From Brevibacterium marinum (lineage in GTDB: Bacteria; Actinomycetota; Actinomycetes; Actinomycetales; Brevibacteriaceae): a stretch of DNA of 64,000 nt. A program made the translations under genes and the position numbers. This document shows positions 37,261 to 47,189 of this stretch, one piece after another (within the stretch, counting starts at the first letter, position 1; the number at the start of each line of letters is the position of its first letter). The stretch lies in the NCBI RefSeq assembly GCF_011927955.1, contig NZ_JAATJN010000001.1, forward strand, positions 1,860,001-1,924,000. Reading direction: 5' to 3'. Below the pieces are notes generated by a model, which was not told the DNA's origin, did no database searches, and saw only the letters and a list, made by a program, of their open reading frames with translations.

Positions 37261-38097
37261 TCAGGCTCCGGTCGCGACGGGGCGGCCGGGGTCCGAGGAC
37301 CAACCCGACCAGCTGGCGGGGTAGAGGCTCGATTCGATGCCGAGGGTCGCCAGTGCCAGGGCGTTGTGACAGGCACTGACTCCGGATCCGCAGTAGACGC
37401 CGACGGGCTGGTCGAGCGCGCCGAGGTGGGAGAAGCGCGAGCGCAGGGATTCCTCGTCGAGGAATCGGCCGGCTGCGGTGTTCTCGCCGGCGGGGGCGCT
37501 CTTGGCGCCGGGGATGTGACCGGCCCGGGAGTCGAGGGGTTCGGTCTCGCCCCGGAAACGTTCGCCGGCACGCGCATCGAGTAGGACGCCTGTCCAGGCG
37601 GATGCGGCATCGGCGTCGATGACCGGCATCGAATCGGGTGTGATCGTGACTGTGCTCGGTCGCACGGGCTCGCCTGGACCGGTGGCCAGTTCGCCGCCGG
37701 CTGCGACGAATGCGCTGAGGCCGCCGTCGAGGACACGTGCCTTCAGGCCCGCCCACTGCAGCAGCCACCAGGCGCGGGCAGCGCCCTGACCCGAATTGTC
37801 GTCATAGACGACGACGTCGGTGAGCTGGTCGATGCCCCAGGCCCGGATCTGTTCCTGGAACTCTTCGGCGCTCGGCAGCGGGTGGCGTCCGTGGGTGGGG
37901 GCGTGCTCGGCGTGTGCGGCGAGTTCCGTATCAAGGTCGACGTAGATCGCTCCGGGGATGTGACCGGCGGCGAAGTCGTCCCGGCCATCGGGCTTCTGCA
38001 GTGTCCAGCGGACGTCGAGCAGCCTCGGCGTGGATCCGTCGTCCGAGAGGCGGGCGAGCAGTTCCTCGGCGGTGATGAGGACGTCGAAGCGTTTCAT
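37261..38097 (-). CDS. Tandem-rhodanese sulfurtransferase
   Basis: Thiosulfate or 3-mercaptopyruvate sulfurtransferase of 278 residues. Two rhodanese domains are present: the N-terminal one is inactive (DDNSG where a Cys loop would be) and the C-terminal one has the active Cys236 in YCGSGVSA. The GSGVSA-type loop resembles either activity. ATG 38097 follows AGGAG. It lies 32 bases downstream of the methyltransferase gene and may be cotranscribed with it. Confidence 0.92.
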   Translation of the reverse strand: MKRFDVLITAEELLARLSDDGSTPRLLDVRWTLQKPDGRDDFAAGHIPGAIYVDLDTELAAHAEHAPTHGRHPLPSAEEFQEQIRAWGIDQLTDVVVYDDNSGQGAARAWWLLQWAGLKARVLDGGLSAFVAAGGELATGPGEPVRPSTVTITPDSMPVIDADAASAWTGVLLDARAGERFRGETEPLDSRAGHIPGAKSAPAGENTAAGRFLDEESLRSRFSHLGALDQPVGVYCGSGVSACHNALALATLGIESSLYPASWSGWSSDPGRPVATGA

Positions 38098-38129
38098 GGG
38101 GATTCTCCTGGTGGGTGGGTCGAAGGGGT

Positions 38130-39431
38130 TCAGCAGGGTTGGGTCAGGAGGACGACATGACGCTCGCCCAGGCGCGTGAACACCAGCGTCGCCTTGTCTC
38201 CCGACGGCAGTTTGAGCTGCCGCCTGACCTGGTCAGGAACGATATCAGCTCCACGCTTCTTGATCACGACCGAGCCGATGCCGCGGCTGATGAGCGCCTT
38301 GCGCAGATTCGGGATCTTCGCCGACAGAACGTCGGTGACCTCATAGGCGCTGACCCCGGCCGAGGCGGGTCCGGTGGGTTCGACGTCGCTGGTCAGGTAC
38401 GCGATCTTCGGGTGGACACGGCGAGCCTGCAAGGGCCCGCACAGGGCGGTGACGAGCCCAGCGCGCACGATCGCGCCATCGGGTTCGAGGAGGTACCGGC
38501 CGAGTTCGCCGACCCCGTCCTCATCGTCGTCGGGCAGATCGTCTTCGTGGACGAGGAGCGTGCGCTCGCCCATCACGAGGGCGCTGCGACCGGGGCGCTG
38601 ACGGGCGTTGCCGAAGTAGAGGCAGAGCTCGACGACCTCTCCCGCGTGGGAGACCCACTGCGCCTCGGCCTCGTCGGGGATGAGGCTGTGGTCGAGCCCG
38701 GGGCCGAGTTTGACTCCCGCGGACTTCGCCGCGATCGCCGTGTCGACGACCCAGGACAGCGAGGGGGAGAAATCCTCGGGATCGTAGATGCGTGCAGTGG
38801 CCCCGTGCGTGCTGCCCTTGTCCGTCGTCCGTCGAGCCGGATCGAACCACAGGGCGTCGAACTCGGAGGTGTCGACGTCCTCGGCACGGGCATGCTCGAC
38901 CTCGGCATTGGCCAGGTGCCGGAGATTGAAGCTGGCGATGGCGGCGGTCACCTCGTCGGCATCAACGGCTGCGACCCGCGCACCCATTCCAGCGAAGGCG
39001 AAGGAGTCGGCGCCGATCCCGCAGCCCAGATCCGCGATCGTGGCCGGAGCATCGGCCGTGTCCCCGTCGGCGCTGTCGGCATGGTCAGCGTCGGTGCTGT
39101 CGGTGCCGGTGTTGTCGGCAGCGGTGTCGCGGCCGGTGTCTGCGCCCTCGCCGAGGAGGCGCCGGGCATGGTGCGCGGCCACGGGCAGTCGTGTGGCTTG
39201 GGCCAGGCCGTCGCGGGTGAACAGCATGTCTTCGGCGAACGGGCCGAGTTTCTTCACGGCTTCCTTGCGCAGCTGAGCCTGTGTGAGCAGGCCTGCGGTC
39301 ACCTCGGCGGAAAACCCTTCTTTGCGCAGCGCCGATGATCGGGCGAGTTCGTCCGCAGGCAGGTCCTCGATCCGATCGAGCCGGTCGAGGACGGTGACGT
39401 CGAGGAGTTCGGTGAGTGTCTGCGGATCCAT
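38130..39431 (-). CDS. Class I SAM-dependent methyltransferase with THUMP-like C-terminus
   Basis: A 433-residue actinobacterial methyltransferase family protein. An N-terminal helical region is followed by the SAM-binding IADLGCGIGADSFAFA, VAAVDAD and LWFDPARR. The C-terminal domain (ARRVHPKIAYL, VIKKRGADIVPDQVRRQL) is the THUMP-like part, suggesting an RNA substrate. An Asp/Thr/Ala-rich insertion of about 30 residues precedes the SAM motif. ATG 39431 has TAGGGT seven bases upstream; a GTG three codons earlier is the alternative. Divergent from rsmA. Confidence 0.83.
   Translation of the reverse strand: MDPQTLTELLDVTVLDRLDRIEDLPADELARSSALRKEGFSAEVTAGLLTQAQLRKEAVKKLGPFAEDMLFTRDGLAQATRLPVAAHHARRLLGEGADTGRDTAADNTGTDSTDADHADSADGDTADAPATIADLGCGIGADSFAFAGMGARVAAVDADEVTAAIASFNLRHLANAEVEHARAEDVDTSEFDALWFDPARRTTDKGSTHGATARIYDPEDFSPSLSWVVDTAIAAKSAGVKLGPGLDHSLIPDEAEAQWVSHAGEVVELCLYFGNARQRPGRSALVMGERTLLVHEDDLPDDDEDGVGELGRYLLEPDGAIVRAGLVTALCGPLQARRVHPKIAYLTSDVEPTGPASAGVSAYEVTDVLSAKIPNLRKALISRGIGSVVIKKRGADIVPDQVRRQLKLPSGDKATLVFTRLGERHVVLLTQPC
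39055..39145 (-). repeat. Imperfect short repeats in the methyltransferase gene
   Basis: A run of imperfect 6-18-bp units built on GTCGG and GTGTCGGC encodes the Asp/Thr/Ala insertion placed just before the SAM-binding motif. Confidence 0.65.
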
Positions 39432-39575
39432 ACCGTTCACCCTATCGCCCTGAGGTCAGTCGCAGGGCCGGCGATCCTCGGTCGTCCGGCGAGACGATGT
39501 TGCAGGACTATAAGGAAACGGTGAGAGGAGCGTTCGGTGATTGTGCCTGAGACCCAGTCATGTAAGTTGTTGGCT

Positions 39576-40574
39576 GTGACGTTATTGACCGCTCGCGACA
39601 TTCGCGAAATCGCCGCTGACATGGGTCTGCGCCCGACCAAGCAGAAGGGGCAGAACTTCGTCATCGACCCCAATACCGTGCGCTCGATCGTCACATCCGC
39701 CGCGCTCGGCGACCACAGCAGCGTCGTCGAGATCGGTCCCGGTCTTGGGTCGCTGACCCTGGGCCTGTTGGAAGCCGGCCACCAGGTCACCGCCGTCGAG
39801 ATCGATGAGGTCCTCGCCGCTCGCCTGCCCGCAACGGTGGCGAAGTACCAGACTCCCGCGATCGGCCGGCGAACCGAACCCGGCGCCGAGGCCGCGAACT
39901 TCGAGATCGTCAACGCCGATGCACTCAAGGTCACGAAGTTGCCGAGCGAACCGGACGCGCTGGTCGCGAACCTGCCCTACAACGTCGCGGTTCCCGTGCT
40001 CCTGCGCTTCCTCGAGATCTTCCCGAGCCTGAAATCCGTCCTCGTCATGGTTCAGCTCGAGGTCGCCGAACGTCTCGCGGCCGCCCCGGGGTCACGCACC
40101 TACGGTGTGCCCAGCGTCAAGGCCCAGTGGTACGGCGATGTCACCCTGGCCGGGCGCATCGGCAAGAACGTGTTCTGGCCGGCGCCGAACATCGACTCAG
40201 GGCTCGTCCACATCGGCGTGAATCGCCGACACCGCGACCCGGATGCGCGCCGCCGCCTGTTCGGCCTCGTCGACGCGGCCTTCGCCCAGCGACGCAAAAC
40301 CCTGCGCGCGGCACTGTCGAGCTGGGCCGGCAGCCCCCAGCAGGCCGAGGAGCTGCTCCTGGCCGCCGATATCGATCCCAAGACCCGTGGCGAAGCCCTC
40401 GGCGTCGCGGACTTCGAACGCCTGGCCGCGACCGGCGTCGCTGAGTCGGGTGCTTCCACCGTGAGGCAGGACGCTGCCGCGTCGACTGCCTTCGCCACAC
40501 CCGAATACGCACCCGACAGCACACCCGAATACGCACCCGACAGCACACCTACACAGGAAAGCCCGCAGTCATGA
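39576..40574 (+). CDS. rsmA: 16S rRNA (adenine1518/1519-N6) dimethyltransferase
   Basis: KsgA/RsmA, dimethylates two adenines in helix 45 of 16S rRNA. The protein opens [20 protein letters not shown], contains [10 protein letters not shown], the SAM motif [10 protein letters not shown], and the catalytic [12 protein letters not shown] 39576 is preferred because the family starts with TLL and TAAGTT (39563-39568) lies seven bases upstream; GTG 39537 has a GAGAGGAG site and would add 13 residues. The last 25 or so residues are a repeat tail. The stop overlaps ispE by ATGA. Confidence 0.92.
   Translation: MTLLTARDIREIAADMGLRPTKQKGQNFVIDPNTVRSIVTSAALGDHSSVVEIGPGLGSLTLGLLEAGHQVTAVEIDEVLAARLPATVAKYQTPAIGRRTEPGAEAANFEIVNADALKVTKLPSEPDALVANLPYNVAVPVLLRFLEIFPSLKSVLVMVQLEVAERLAAAPGSRTYGVPSVKAQWYGDVTLAGRIGKNVFWPAPNIDSGLVHIGVNRRHRDPDARRRLFGLVDAAFAQRRKTLRAALSSWAGSPQQAEELLLAADIDPKTRGEALGVADFERLAATGVAESGASTVRQDAAASTAFATPEYAPDSTPEYAPDSTPTQESPQS
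40497..40550 (+). repeat. 24-bp tandem repeat in the rsmA tail
   Basis: Two exact 24-bp copies (40497-40520 and 40521-40544) plus a partial third encode the repeat TPEYAPDS at the RsmA C-terminus. Confidence 0.92.
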
Positions 40575-41521
40575 GCGCCCAGCTGCACTCGCGTCCGACG
40601 ACCCTGACACCGGTGAAGGTGCAGGCGCCGGGCAAGATCAACGTCCACCTCGGCGTCGGCGGTTCCGGCGATGACGGCTACCACGAACTCGCGACGGTGT
40701 TCCAAGCTCTCAACCTCCATGAGACGCTGACCCTCATCCCCGGCGGCAGCTCATCGATCGTCGTCGGCGGACGCTACGGCGACGACGAAGTGCCCCAGGA
40801 CGAAACGAACGTCGCCCGCAGGGCCATCAACCACCTCATCGCATCCCTCGAGGGCGAACGCGATGTCGACGTGCTGCGTGACCTCGACATCGTCATCGAC
40901 AAACAGGTGCCCGTCGCCGGCGGTATGGGCGGAGGCTCGGCCGACGCCGCGGCGGCGCTGTGCGGCGCCGCCCACCTCATCGGGGGAGTGGATGACGCGG
41001 TCCTCCATGACTGCGCGGTCGACGTCGGCGCCGACGTCGCCTTCCTCCTCCGAGGGGGCACGGCCATCGGCTGCGGACGCGGGGAGAAACTCAGCCCCGT
41101 GCTCACCCGCGGGCAGTTCCACTGGGTCATGGCCACCTCGGCGAGGCAGCTGTCGACACCGGCGATCTACTCACGGTTCGACGAACTCATCCCGAACCCC
41201 GAACCGGCGGAGGTGCCCGCCGAGGTCCTCACGGCGCTCGCCGCCGGCGACCCGGACACCCTGGCGACCGCGGCCGGCAACGACCTCACCGATGCGGCGG
41301 TCTCGGCCCTGCCCGAACTCGCCGAGGTGATGGAGGCCGGGCGCGACGCCGGTGCACTCCTGCCCCTGATCAGCGGGTCGGGACCGACGATCGGCTTCCT
41401 CGCCCGCGACGCACATCACGCACTCGACCTCGCGGTCCTGCTCCAGGCCACACGTGGAGTCAAAGAAGCGCTGCGGACCACCGGTCCGGCTCCCGGCGCC
41501 CACGTGGTGTCGCAGAACTGA
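40571..41521 (+). CDS. ispE: 4-diphosphocytidyl-2-C-methyl-D-erythritol kinase
   Basis: GHMP kinase of the MEP isoprenoid pathway. The 316 residues begin with [14 protein letters not shown] and have the phosphate loop [17 protein letters not shown], plus the C-terminal [11 protein letters not shown]. Start ATG overlaps the rsmA stop. The last base of the stop is the first base of the next start codon. Confidence 0.95.
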   Translation: MSAQLHSRPTTLTPVKVQAPGKINVHLGVGGSGDDGYHELATVFQALNLHETLTLIPGGSSSIVVGGRYGDDEVPQDETNVARRAINHLIASLEGERDVDVLRDLDIVIDKQVPVAGGMGGGSADAAAALCGAAHLIGGVDDAVLHDCAVDVGADVAFLLRGGTAIGCGRGEKLSPVLTRGQFHWVMATSARQLSTPAIYSRFDELIPNPEPAEVPAEVLTALAAGDPDTLATAAGNDLTDAAVSALPELAEVMEAGRDAGALLPLISGSGPTIGFLARDAHHALDLAVLLQATRGVKEALRTTGPAPGAHVVSQN

Positions 41522-42300
41522 TGCCCGAAGCCGAGTATCGCGGTATGAGCCGTGCAGAGGACGCACACACAGGCGGCCGGGCCGGCGGCGGCAATCTCCA
41601 CGAGAGTCTCCTCAACTCGATCGGCATGGACATCGTCGCCGGAGCCCTGGCGGCGGGAACCGTGATCAGGACCGAAGAGCTGCGCGTGAGATACGAAGTC
41701 TCGCTGTCCGTGGTCCGCGAATCGGTGCGCGTGCTGGAGTCTCTGGGCATGGTCAAACCGATCCGCCGCCTCGGGCTCGTGATCCTGGCGATGGAGGAAT
41801 GGACCATCCTCGATCCCTTGGTGGTGCGGTGGCGAATGGCTGCGACTCCGGAGGTCCAGCTGCGCTCACTGACCGAGCTGCGGGTCGCCATCGAACCGCA
41901 GGCCGCCTACCTCGCCGCGGTGCATGCCTCCGCCGACGCGGCCGAGGAGATCATGCGCTTGGCCGCGAGAATGCGCACCAGCGGACGCAAGGGTGAGGTC
42001 GAAGAGGTGCTCGAGGTCGATATCGCCTACCACCGCGCTGTCCTGCGGGCGGGCGGCAATGAGCTCTTCGCCTCCTTCGACTCGGTCGTCGCGGAGATCC
42101 TGAGTGGGCGCACCGACGCCGGGCTGATGCCGAAATTCCCCCACCCCGATGCGCTGCAGTGGCATTTCGACGTCGCCGACGCCATCGGCAACCGAGACCC
42201 CGAACGCTCCCATGCCGCGATGACGAAGATCATGACGCGGGCGTTCGCCGAGATGGAGGACGCCTGGGAGGGTCAGCCCCGCCTGGGGCCCGGCCGCTGA
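41521..42300 (+). CDS. GntR/FadR-family transcriptional regulator (likely gluconate repressor)
   Basis: A 259-residue regulator with an N-terminal winged helix (LHESLLNSIGMDIVAGALAAGTVI, then VVRESVRVLESLGMV) and a C-terminal all-helical FCD ligand domain (LTELRVAIEPQAAYLA, DIAYHRAVLRAGGNELF, HFDVADAI). Start ATG 41521 shares one base with the ispE stop; ATG 41545 is an alternative. Neighbouring gluconate permease, kinase and gnd suggest it responds to gluconate or a 6-phospho derivative; this is inference from position. Confidence 0.87.
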   Translation: MPEAEYRGMSRAEDAHTGGRAGGGNLHESLLNSIGMDIVAGALAAGTVIRTEELRVRYEVSLSVVRESVRVLESLGMVKPIRRLGLVILAMEEWTILDPLVVRWRMAATPEVQLRSLTELRVAIEPQAAYLAAVHASADAAEEIMRLAARMRTSGRKGEVEEVLEVDIAYHRAVLRAGGNELFASFDSVVAEILSGRTDAGLMPKFPHPDALQWHFDVADAIGNRDPERSHAAMTKIMTRAFAEMEDAWEGQPRLGPGR

Positions 42301-42360
42301 GACGGCGTCCGCCGAGACGGTTTCCGCCGAAGTGGTGCCCCCGCCGAAGCTGCGGGCGAC

Positions 42361-43764
42361 TCAGAATGCGCCGGCGACGGCGTAGATGACCAGGCTGAAG
42401 CCGAAACCGACGAGGCCGAGGAGCGTCTGCGCCACGGTCCAGGTCTTCAGCGTGGTCTTCGTGTCCATGCCGAAGAACCGCGAGACCAGCCAGAACCCCG
42501 AATCGTTGACATGGCTGGCGAACACGGAGCCCGCGGCCAGGGACAGCACGATGGCGACGACCTGGAGGCTCGAGAAATCCGGGTTGTCGACCACCACCGG
42601 CTGCACGAGCGCCGCCGCTGTGGTCAGTGCGACCGTCGCCGAGCCTTGGGCGATGCGCACGATTGCTGCGATGACGAACCCGGCCACGATGACCGGCAGT
42701 CCCAAAGCCGCCAGGGAGTCGGCGATCGAATCGCCGATCCCGCTGGCACGCAGCACCCCGCCGAACATGCCGCCGGCTCCCGTGATGAGGATGATCGAAC
42801 ACACCGGCCCCAGCGCCGAGTCGACGATGTTCTCGACCATGCCGCGTCCCTTGTTCTTGCGCCATCCCAGCAGCCACATGGCCACCAGTACGGTGATGAG
42901 CAGGGCGATCGGGGTTTCGCCGAGCATCCGCAGGGTGGTGATCGTGGTGGATTCGGCGTCGATCCAGCCCGCCTGGCCGGCGAAGTCGAGACCGGTGTTG
43001 AGGAAGATGAGCACGAGCGGCAGAGCGAGCAGGACGACGACCGTGGAGAGCTTGGGTGAGGATCGGAAGTCGGCGAACTCACCGCCTCGGTCGTGTGCCA
43101 GAAGTGAGGGGACCGGGATGTCGACTCGCCTGCCGACGAAGAGTCCGAACAGGTATCCGCACAGATACCACGCGGGGACGGCGATGATGACACCGCAGAT
43201 GAGGACGAGGCCGACGTTCGCTCCGAGGAGTCCGGATGCGGCCACGGGCCCAGGGTGGGGCGGGACGAAGATGTGCATCGCCGAGAAGGCGATCGCCGAA
43301 GGGAAGGCATAGAGCAGCATGGAGCCGCCGAGGCGCTTGGCCACGGTGAAGATGATCGGCAGCATGACGACGAGGCCGGCGTCGAAGAAGATCGGGAATC
43401 CGAACAGCAGAGAGGTCATCCCCAATGCCAGCGGTGCACGCTTCTCTCCGAAGGCTCTGATGAGCGCGTCCGTGAGCACCTGTGCCCCTCCGGAGAGCTC
43501 GAGCATCCGGCCGAGCATGGCCCCGAGACCCACAAGGAGTGCGACGCTGGCCAGGGTGGATCCGAAGCCCTCGTACATCACGGGCACGAGGTCGGCGGGG
43601 GCGATGCCGGCGGCCAGGGCGGTGATCACGCTGACCACCGCGAGGGCGACGAAGGCGTGAAGCCTGAAGCGGATGATGAGCAGGAGCAGGACGGCGATGG
43701 CGGCTGCGGCCATGCCGAGCAGCGCGGGGGCTGACAGCGTCCAGTTGAGATCGATATCGGTCAC
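42361..43764 (-). CDS. gntP: Gluconate permease, GntP family
   Basis: A 467-residue proton symporter with about 12-14 transmembrane segments. The GntP signature regions LLVGLGAMLGRMLELSGGAQ, LFGFPIFFDAGLVVMLPI and FVPPHPGPVAA are clear. It lies 41 bases downstream of the kinase gene on the same strand, so import and phosphorylation are cotranscribed. Confidence 0.93.
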   Translation of the reverse strand: MTDIDLNWTLSAPALLGMAAAAIAVLLLLIIRFRLHAFVALAVVSVITALAAGIAPADLVPVMYEGFGSTLASVALLVGLGAMLGRMLELSGGAQVLTDALIRAFGEKRAPLALGMTSLLFGFPIFFDAGLVVMLPIIFTVAKRLGGSMLLYAFPSAIAFSAMHIFVPPHPGPVAASGLLGANVGLVLICGVIIAVPAWYLCGYLFGLFVGRRVDIPVPSLLAHDRGGEFADFRSSPKLSTVVVLLALPLVLIFLNTGLDFAGQAGWIDAESTTITTLRMLGETPIALLITVLVAMWLLGWRKNKGRGMVENIVDSALGPVCSIILITGAGGMFGGVLRASGIGDSIADSLAALGLPVIVAGFVIAAIVRIAQGSATVALTTAAALVQPVVVDNPDFSSLQVVAIVLSLAAGSVFASHVNDSGFWLVSRFFGMDTKTTLKTWTVAQTLLGLVGFGFSLVIYAVAGAF

Positions 43765-43805
43765 GGTTTCCTCTTCCTTGAGGGTCGGAGATGGTCAGGC
43801 GGTGG

Positions 43806-44303
43806 TCAGTCTGCGAATGGCAGGTGCTTGAGGATGTGGCGGGCGACTTCGTCCGGGGTCAGATCGATCGGTGCGAGCATATGCGCCTCCTCGGCAGAGA
43901 GTTCTTCCAGCGTCTCGAGCTGGGAGTCGATGAGCGTCGGAGACATGAATTCGTGTGAGCGGAAGGCGAGATGGTCGATGATGATCTCGCGGCTGCCGGT
44001 GAGATGGATGAAGAAGGTCTGTGGAGCCTTGACTCGCAGGTAGTCCCGATAGCTGCGTCGCAGCGCGGAGCAGGCGACGACGGGAGGCGGATCCGAAGTC
44101 AGTTCGCCTGCCACGGTCCTCAGCCACGGCCAGCGGTCCTCATCGTCGAGGGGGAGTCCCGCGTTCATCTTCGCCTTGTTGTCGCTGCTGTGGAGATCGT
44201 CGGCGTCGACGAAGGGGAGCCCGAGCTCCGCAGCCAGGCGACCGCCGATCAGCGTCTTCCCCGTGCCGGACACCCCCATGACGATAAGCGGGGGAAGATC
44301 CAT
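43806..44303 (-). CDS. gntK: Gluconokinase
   Basis: Phosphorylates gluconate to 6-phosphogluconate. The 165 residues are typical of the short GntK family: Walker A GVSGTGKT near residues 10-17, DADDLHSSDNKAKM, GLPLDDEDRWPWL and VVACSALRRSYRD. It is divergent from gnd across an AT-rich operator region. Confidence 0.94.
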   Translation of the reverse strand: MDLPPLIVMGVSGTGKTLIGGRLAAELGLPFVDADDLHSSDNKAKMNAGLPLDDEDRWPWLRTVAGELTSDPPPVVACSALRRSYRDYLRVKAPQTFFIHLTGSREIIIDHLAFRSHEFMSPTLIDSQLETLEELSAEEAHMLAPIDLTPDEVARHILKHLPFAD

Positions 44304-44323
44304 CTCAAGCGGCCTCTCGTAAA

Positions 44324-44374
44324 AATATGATGATATTGCTAAACTGCGATGAATAAATCAGATTTATAAAATCT
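44324..44374. promoter_or_regulatory. Two palindromes in the gntK/gnd promoter region
   Basis: AATAT-GATG-ATATT (44324-44337) and AGATTT-ATA-AAATCT (44360-44374) are perfect inverted repeats in a conspicuously AT-rich gap. The second contains TATAAA (44365-44370), a possible gnd -10. They are the natural operator candidates for the GntR-type regulator. Confidence 0.6.
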
Positions 44375-44419
44375 AAATGAGCCGCGTGCAACTGTCAACC
44401 ACGAAGAAGAGGATTGGGA

Positions 44420-45892
44420 ATGACTGCGGAAGTGGGCGTGATCGGCACCGGGGTGATGGGATCGAATCTCGCGAGGAACCTCGCACGGAATCTGGCCGAC
44501 CGGGCAGGCGCGCGTGTCGCCGTCTACGATCGTGACGTCGGTCGGGCTCGGGCAGTGGCGCAGGAGCATCCGGACGCCGACTTCCTCGTCGCCGAGTCGC
44601 CGGCGGATCTGGCGGACAGACTGTCCGGCCCACGCGTGGCGATCCTCATGGTCAATGCGGGGCCGGCCACGGACTCGGCGATCAGCGATCTGCTGCAGGT
44701 GTTCGAAGCCGGAGACATCATCGTCGACGGCGGAAACTCACTGTTCACCGACAGCATCTCCCGCGGCAGGCAGGCAGAGGCGGCCGGCATCGAATTCGTC
44801 GGGGTCGGCATCTCCGGTGGAGAGATCGGGGCACTCGAGGGACCGTCGATGATGGTCGGCGGTACCGAGCTCGCCTGGGCCAGGCTGCGCCCGATACTCG
44901 AACCCGTCGCCGCTGAGGCGAACCGGGAGTCCTGCATCGCACACGTGGGCACCGACGGGGCCGGCCACTTCGTCAAAATGATCCACAACGGCATCGAATA
45001 CGCGGACATGCAGCTCATCGCCGAGGCCTTCGCCGTCCTGCGCGGCAGGCTCGGTCTCACCCCGCCCGAGATCGCCGAGGTGTTCAGGGAATGGAACCTG
45101 GGCGATCTGGAGTCCTACCTCATCGAGATCACCGCCGAGGTCCTCGCCCACACCGATGAGGCCACGGGCGAGGCGTTCGTCGACATCATCGCCGATTCGG
45201 CCGGGGCCAAGGGGACCGGTGGGTGGACGGTGAAGACCGGCCTCGACCTCGGAGTTCCCGTTTCCACCATCGCCGAGGCGGTCTCGGCTCGGTCTCTGTC
45301 CGCGGCATCCGTCCTGCGATCGTCCGGCCCTGCCCTCGACGGTCCCCGCCCCACGGCCGGCGGGGCGCGGGACGACGGCACCGCCGCCTCGGCGATCAAG
45401 GAACCCGACGCTGTCGTCGAGACGGTGCGCAGGGCACTGTTCACGGGCAAGATCCTCGCCTATGTGCAGGGCTTCCACGAGATCGCCGCAGGGTCACAGG
45501 AATACGGATGGACCACCGACCTCGGCGAGGTCGCCAGGATCTGGAGGGCCGGGTGCATCATCAGGGCCAGGTTACTCGACCGGATCGCGGGGGCCTACGA
45601 GACGGACCCGGACCTGAGCTCGCTGCTGGCCGATCCGCACGTCCAGGACGCTCTCAACGCGGGACAGCAGTCGCTGCGTGAGGTCGTCGCGGATGCAGCC
45701 ACCCACGGCGTTCCGGTGCCGGCGCTGGCCTCGGCGCTGGGATACTTCGACGGGATCCGCACCACCCGGGCTTCGGCCGCTCTGGTGCAGGCACAGCGTG
45801 ACTTCTTCGGCTCCCACACCTACGCACGCGCGGACAGGGCCGGAACCTTCCATACCCTGTGGGCGGGCGATCGCAGCGAAACGAAGCTGTGA
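44420..45892 (+). CDS. gnd: 6-phosphogluconate dehydrogenase (decarboxylating)
   Basis: Converts 6-phosphogluconate to ribulose-5-phosphate. The 490 residues have the cofactor motif VGVIGTGVMGSNLARN, the substrate motifs GISGGEIGALEGPSMMVGG and HFVKMIHNGIEYADMQLI, and KGTGGW. A polar insertion with repeated Gly/Pro/Ala occurs near 315-330. ATG 44420 is chosen over a TTG two codons upstream because AGAGG lies at suitable distance. Confidence 0.95.
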   Translation: MTAEVGVIGTGVMGSNLARNLARNLADRAGARVAVYDRDVGRARAVAQEHPDADFLVAESPADLADRLSGPRVAILMVNAGPATDSAISDLLQVFEAGDIIVDGGNSLFTDSISRGRQAEAAGIEFVGVGISGGEIGALEGPSMMVGGTELAWARLRPILEPVAAEANRESCIAHVGTDGAGHFVKMIHNGIEYADMQLIAEAFAVLRGRLGLTPPEIAEVFREWNLGDLESYLIEITAEVLAHTDEATGEAFVDIIADSAGAKGTGGWTVKTGLDLGVPVSTIAEAVSARSLSAASVLRSSGPALDGPRPTAGGARDDGTAASAIKEPDAVVETVRRALFTGKILAYVQGFHEIAAGSQEYGWTTDLGEVARIWRAGCIIRARLLDRIAGAYETDPDLSSLLADPHVQDALNAGQQSLREVVADAATHGVPVPALASALGYFDGIRTTRASAALVQAQRDFFGSHTYARADRAGTFHTLWAGDRSETKL

Positions 45893-45994
45893 CCGGCGCA
45901 GAGGTGCACCCTTGGCCTCGCAGGAGCGGCGGCCGTCGTCTCTGCAGTCGGGCGACAGTGGCCCGAAGCCGTCTGACGTGGCAATGTGGGTGAC

Positions 45995-47137
45995 ATGACT
46001 TTGCCACATGAAGATGTTGACCCCAACGGACTGCTCGAATACTCGGTGGTCTTCACCGACCGATCGCTGAACCACATGTCGGGTCGGTTCGTGTCCGTGA
46101 TGCAGGACATCAACCGCGTCCTGCGCGAGGCCTACGACGCCCACAGTGTGGCGATCGTTCCCGGCGGCGGCAGCTATGCCATGGAATCCGTGGCCCGGCA
46201 GCTCGCCACCGGCCAGAAATGCCTCGTCGTGCGCAACGGGCTGTTCTCCTTCCGCTGGTCACAGATCCTCGACGCCGGGTCCATCGCGAGTGAGACGACC
46301 GTGCTCAAGGCCTCACCGCTCAGCGACGAGCACCAGTCGGCCTGGGCTCCCGCCCCCACCGCCGAGGTGGTCGCCGCCATCGAGTCCGAACGTCCGGCCG
46401 TCGTGTTCGCTCCCCATGTCGAAACCGCCTCCGGTATGCTCCTGCCCGACGACTACATCCGCCAGGTCGCCGAGGCGGTCCACAGTGTGGGCGGCATCTT
46501 CGTCCTCGACTGCATCGCCTCGGGCGCGGTCTGGGCCTCGCAGGAGAAGCTGGGCGTCGACGTTCTCATCAGCGCCCCGCAGAAGGGGTGGAGCGGATCG
46601 CCCTGCGCCGGTTACGTCATGCTCAGCGAGGCCGGTCGGGCCGCGGTCGAGGAGTCCACCTCGACGAGCTTCGCCATGGACCTGAAGAAGTGGCTGTTCA
46701 TCGCCGACGAATACGAAGAGGGTCGGGCGCCGTACCACGCGACCATGCCCACCGATTCGCTGGCACACAATGCCACGGTCATGCTCGAGACCGAACAGAT
46801 CGGCTTCGACAAGCTCTCGGCGGCACAGTTCGAGCTCGGAGACCGGGTTCGCAAGGTCTTCTCCGACCGCGGACTGCCCTCGGTCGCGGCACCCGAGTTC
46901 GCCTCACCCAGCGTGGTCGTCGTCCACACGGATGACCCGAAGCTGGCCACAGGTGCGCAGTTCAAGGAAGCCGGAGTCCAGATCGCTGCCGGAGTTCCCC
47001 TGCAGTGCGACGAACCCGAAGACTTCTCGAGTTTCCGGATCGGTCTCTTCGGCCTCGACAAGCTCGGCGACATCGCCGGCTCGATCTCGCGCCTGGAGGC
47101 CGCACTCGACTCGATCGGCGTGACGCCGCAGGGCTGA
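45995..47137 (+). CDS. Class V aminotransferase
   Basis: PLP-dependent enzyme of 380 residues related to alanine-glyoxylate/serine-pyruvate aminotransferases and phosphoserine aminotransferase. The VPGGGSYAMESVARQL segment binds the cofactor phosphate, VLDCIASGAVWAS holds the ring-stacking Asp, and the Schiff-base Lys is residue 197 in SAPQKGWSGSP. The substrate pair is not clear. A GTG three codons upstream is an alternative start. Confidence 0.83.
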   Translation: MTLPHEDVDPNGLLEYSVVFTDRSLNHMSGRFVSVMQDINRVLREAYDAHSVAIVPGGGSYAMESVARQLATGQKCLVVRNGLFSFRWSQILDAGSIASETTVLKASPLSDEHQSAWAPAPTAEVVAAIESERPAVVFAPHVETASGMLLPDDYIRQVAEAVHSVGGIFVLDCIASGAVWASQEKLGVDVLISAPQKGWSGSPCAGYVMLSEAGRAAVEESTSTSFAMDLKKWLFIADEYEEGRAPYHATMPTDSLAHNATVMLETEQIGFDKLSAAQFELGDRVRKVFSDRGLPSVAAPEFASPSVVVVHTDDPKLATGAQFKEAGVQIAAGVPLQCDEPEDFSSFRIGLFGLDKLGDIAGSISRLEAALDSIGVTPQG

Positions 47138-47189
47138 GGTCCGCGCACTCGACTCCGAGTGCTCGTGCACCGACGCGAGTCTCACCGCA

